This document shows positions 20,507 to 22,699 of a DNA stretch of 22,699 nt, piece after piece. The position numbers and the translations under genes were made by a program. The DNA comes from JAFAGX01 sp035624085 (GTDB lineage Bacteria > Acidobacteriota > Terriglobia > Terriglobales > Acidobacteriaceae). A model generated the notes under the pieces. The model did no database searches, was not told the origin of the DNA, and saw nothing but the letters and a program-made list of their open reading frames with translations. The first letter of the stretch is position 1. Every line of letters begins with the position of its first letter. The stretch lies in NCBI GenBank assembly GCA_035624085.1, contig DASPSE010000373.1:1-22699 (forward strand), in the 5' to 3' direction.

Positions 20507-22699
20507 ATGCCCCACGACCTTCCTAAGGCCTACGAGCCGGGCGCGATTGAAGCGCGCTGGGCCGAATACTGGGTCAAGGAGCAGCTGTTCTCCGTGCCGA
20601 CGCCGCCACCGGGCGAGGCGCGTCCAGTCTTCACGCTGTTGCTGCCACCGCCGAACGTGACCGGTCGTCTGCACATGGGCCACATGCTCAACCAGACGCA
20701 GATGGACATCATTGTGCGCTGGCATCGCATGCGCGGGTTCATCACGCTGTGGCTTCCGGGAACCGACCATGCGGGAATTGCTACGCAGATGATGGTCGAA
20801 CGCCAGCTAACCAAAGAAGGCAAGAAGCGTAGCGACATGGGCCGCGAAGCTTTCATCGAGCGCGTGTGGGAGTGGAAGCGGCACTACGGTGGCGCGATTC
20901 TCGATCAGATGAAGCGCTTGGGCGCTTCCGTCGATTGGAGCCGCGAATATTTCACCATGGATGAAAATTTGTCGCGCGCCGTGCGCGAGGTTTTTGTCCG
21001 GCTTTACAAAGAGGGGTTGATCTACCGCGGAAAATACATTGTCAACTGGTGCCCACGTTGCGAGACGGCGATTTCGGATCTCGAGGTCAAGCACGAAGAA
21101 GTTCCGGGCAAGCTATACGAGATTCGCTATCCCGTGATCGGCACGCGCGAATACATCAGGGTTGCGAGTACGCGGCCGGAGACGATGCTGGGCGACACCG
21201 CGGTCGCGGTTAATGAGAAGGATGAGCGCTACACGCATCTGCACGGCAAGCGGGTTCTCCTGCCGCTGATGAATCGAGAGATTCCGATTATCACCGACGA
21301 TCTGGCTCAGCCAGAATTCGGAACCGGCGCGGTAAAAGTCACACCGGCGCACGATCCTAATGATTTTGAAGCAGGCCTCCGCCATAATCTGCCGCAAATC
21401 GAGGTGATGGATGAGCACGCCCGCATGAATAAGAATGCTGGGCCGTACGCTGGGCTGGATCGTTTTGAGGCTCGCAAGCGCGTTCTCGAAGATTTGCGGG
21501 AACGGGGATTTCTCGTAGGCGAGAAGGACTACACCATCGCGCTCGGCAAATGCGACCGCTGCGGCGCCGTGGTCGAGCCGCGTTTGTCGACGCAGTGGTT
21601 CATCAAGATTGCGCCGCTGGCGGAGCGCGCGACGGAGGTGGTTGAGAACGGCGAAATCACCATCGTTCCCGAGAATTACAAGCAGATTTATTTGAACTGG
21701 ATGCGCAACATCCACGACTGGTGCATCTCGCGCCAGTTGTGGTGGGGGCACCGGATTCCCGCATGGTATTGCGCCTGCGGGGAAATCATCGTTGCCCGTG
21801 AGGCTCCGGCAAAGTGCCCGAAGTGCGGCGGTTCTGAGCTGAAGCAAGACACCGATGTGCTCGACACCTGGTTCTCGTCCGGTCTACTGCCATTCACCAC
21901 CCTGGGCTGGCCAGAAAAAACGCGCGATCAGGAAGTTTTCTATCCCACCACGCTCCTCATAACTGCCTACGAGATTCTGTTTTTCTGGGTGGCGCGCATG
22001 ATCATGTTCGGCTGCCACTTCATGCAAGGGCATCGGCAGGATTCGAAGCTGAAACAAGCGAGCGGATGGGGAGATAAGAAAGACGACAGTGTGCCGTTCC
22101 GCCAAGTCTACATTCATGCCCTGGTACGCGATGCCGAACGGCAAAAAATGTCGAAGACCAAAGGAAACGTGCTTGATCCTCTGGACATCATCCATCGTTT
22201 TGGAACCGACGCGACGCGTTTCACGCTGGCCGCCATGGCCGCTCCCGGTACTGACATTGCTTTCAACGAAAGCCGCACCGAGGGTTATCGGGCATTTGCC
22301 AACAAGATTTGGAACGCCGCGCGCTTCATGTTCATGAATGTGGATCGTGCAGGCGGTGGCGTCTCGCACGCGCAAACGGGCTCTCGTGTCGGAGTTTCTG
22401 ATTTTCGGGCAACGACTCTCGAGGACCGCTGGGTCCTTTCGCGCTTCAACCGGGTTGCAGAGGATGTGAATTCGGCTCTTGAGACATATCGCTTCCATGA
22501 GGCCGCAAACAGCATTTATGACTTCTTTTGGGGAGAGTTCTGCGATTGGTATCTCGAACTGATCAAGCCACGTTTGGGCGAGAACGCTGATCCCGGTGCA
22601 GCTAGTACGGCTTGCAAGAATCTGGTCAGCCTTTTTGAAGCTGCCCTGCGCTTACTGCATCCGGTGATGCCGTTCATCACCGAGGAGATTTGGCACGCG
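20507..22699 (+). CDS. valS: Valyl-tRNA synthetase, N-terminal 731 residues
   Basis: ValS charges tRNA-Val and edits threonine mischarging. The frame runs off the right edge after 731 codons. The class I signatures are intact: HMGH at 56-59 (NVTGRLHMGH) and KMSKT at 547-551. Between them are the WWGHRIPAWYC block, the CP1 editing domain, and Cys-rich metal-binding-like segments (CPRCETAISD, and CACGEIIVAREAPAKCPKCG). The last visible part is the anticodon-binding domain (WVLSRFNRVAEDV, FCDWYLELIKPRLG, HPVMPFITEEIWHA). The missing part should include the C-terminal coiled coil. ATG 20507 has no clear Shine-Dalgarno; it starts MPHDLPKAYEPGAIEARW as ValS proteins do. It is preceded by intergenic repeats. 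Confidence 0.96.
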   Translation, partial: MPHDLPKAYEPGAIEARWAEYWVKEQLFSVPTPPPGEARPVFTLLLPPPNVTGRLHMGHMLNQTQMDIIVRWHRMRGFITLWLPGTDHAGIATQMMVERQLTKEGKKRSDMGREAFIERVWEWKRHYGGAILDQMKRLGASVDWSREYFTMDENLSRAVREVFVRLYKEGLIYRGKYIVNWCPRCETAISDLEVKHEEVPGKLYEIRYPVIGTREYIRVASTRPETMLGDTAVAVNEKDERYTHLHGKRVLLPLMNREIPIITDDLAQPEFGTGAVKVTPAHDPNDFEAGLRHNLPQIEVMDEHARMNKNAGPYAGLDRFEARKRVLEDLRERGFLVGEKDYTIALGKCDRCGAVVEPRLSTQWFIKIAPLAERATEVVENGEITIVPENYKQIYLNWMRNIHDWCISRQLWWGHRIPAWYCACGEIIVAREAPAKCPKCGGSELKQDTDVLDTWFSSGLLPFTTLGWPEKTRDQEVFYPTTLLITAYEILFFWVARMIMFGCHFMQGHRQDSKLKQASGWGDKKDDSVPFRQVYIHALVRDAERQKMSKTKGNVLDPLDIIHRFGTDATRFTLAAMAAPGTDIAFNESRTEGYRAFANKIWNAARFMFMNVDRAGGGVSHAQTGSRVGVSDFRATTLEDRWVLSRFNRVAEDVNSALETYRFHEAANSIYDFFWGEFCDWYLELIKPRLGENADPGAASTACKNLVSLFEAALRLLHPVMPFITEEIWHA

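Noticed and set aside
1..22699. Mobile island, prophage, CRISPR or defence system
   Set aside because: No integrase, transposase, phage gene, Cas gene or regularly spaced direct repeats were seen; gene content is mostly housekeeping.

Overview
The window looks like a chromosomal segment of an Acidobacteriota-type bacterium. This is an inference from three things: moderately high GC with frequent TTG/GTG starts, protein families common in that phylum (a PD40/TolB-like beta-propeller secreted protein, a BamD lipoprotein with a very long low-complexity tail, a receiver protein with a long disordered tail), and many small palindromic intergenic repeats. No rRNA, tRNA, CRISPR array, prophage, insertion sequence or transposase was seen. 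Most genes are housekeeping genes in short, frequently re-oriented units.

Layout. 1-386 (-): 5' end of a secreted beta-propeller protein, divergent from a DAACS-family transporter (430-1824, +). 2179-2571 (+) is an unrecognised helical protein, convergent with a pseudo-receiver/PilZ protein (2725-3447, -). 3748-5501 (-) is a fatty-acid synthesis unit, acpP1-acpP2-fabF, divergent from dtd (5735-6184, +), which converges on aconitase acnA (6191-8896, -). Upstream of acnA on the same strand lie a DUF4188 protein, the Mn2+/Fe2+ transporter mntH and the DtxR-family regulator mntR (to 11673). purD and purE follow on the + strand, convergent with galU (-). Next come rpe, bamD-like, a receiver-domain protein, a putative polysaccharide lyase and the 5' three quarters of valS, all +.

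How the genes work together. The two acyl carrier proteins and KASII form one translational unit for acyl-chain elongation. MntR carries MntR-type metal ligands (Asp8, His77, Glu100, Glu103, His104). Near-matching semi-palindromes overlap the -35 boxes of both mntR and mntH, which points to an autoregulated metal-homeostasis circuit. purD and purE act in de novo purine synthesis, galU supplies UDP-glucose, and rpe serves the pentose phosphate/Calvin interconversions. BamD-like and the receiver protein are adjacent and both carry very long, compositionally biased C-terminal regions.

I did not find a new multi-gene system. The signals most worth following are the paired mntR/mntH operators, the DAACS transporter lacking two sodium-site aspartates, the tandem ACPs with a palindrome in a candidate promoter spacer, the degenerate receiver-PilZ fusion, the extended BamD and receiver proteins, and four families of intergenic inverted repeats.
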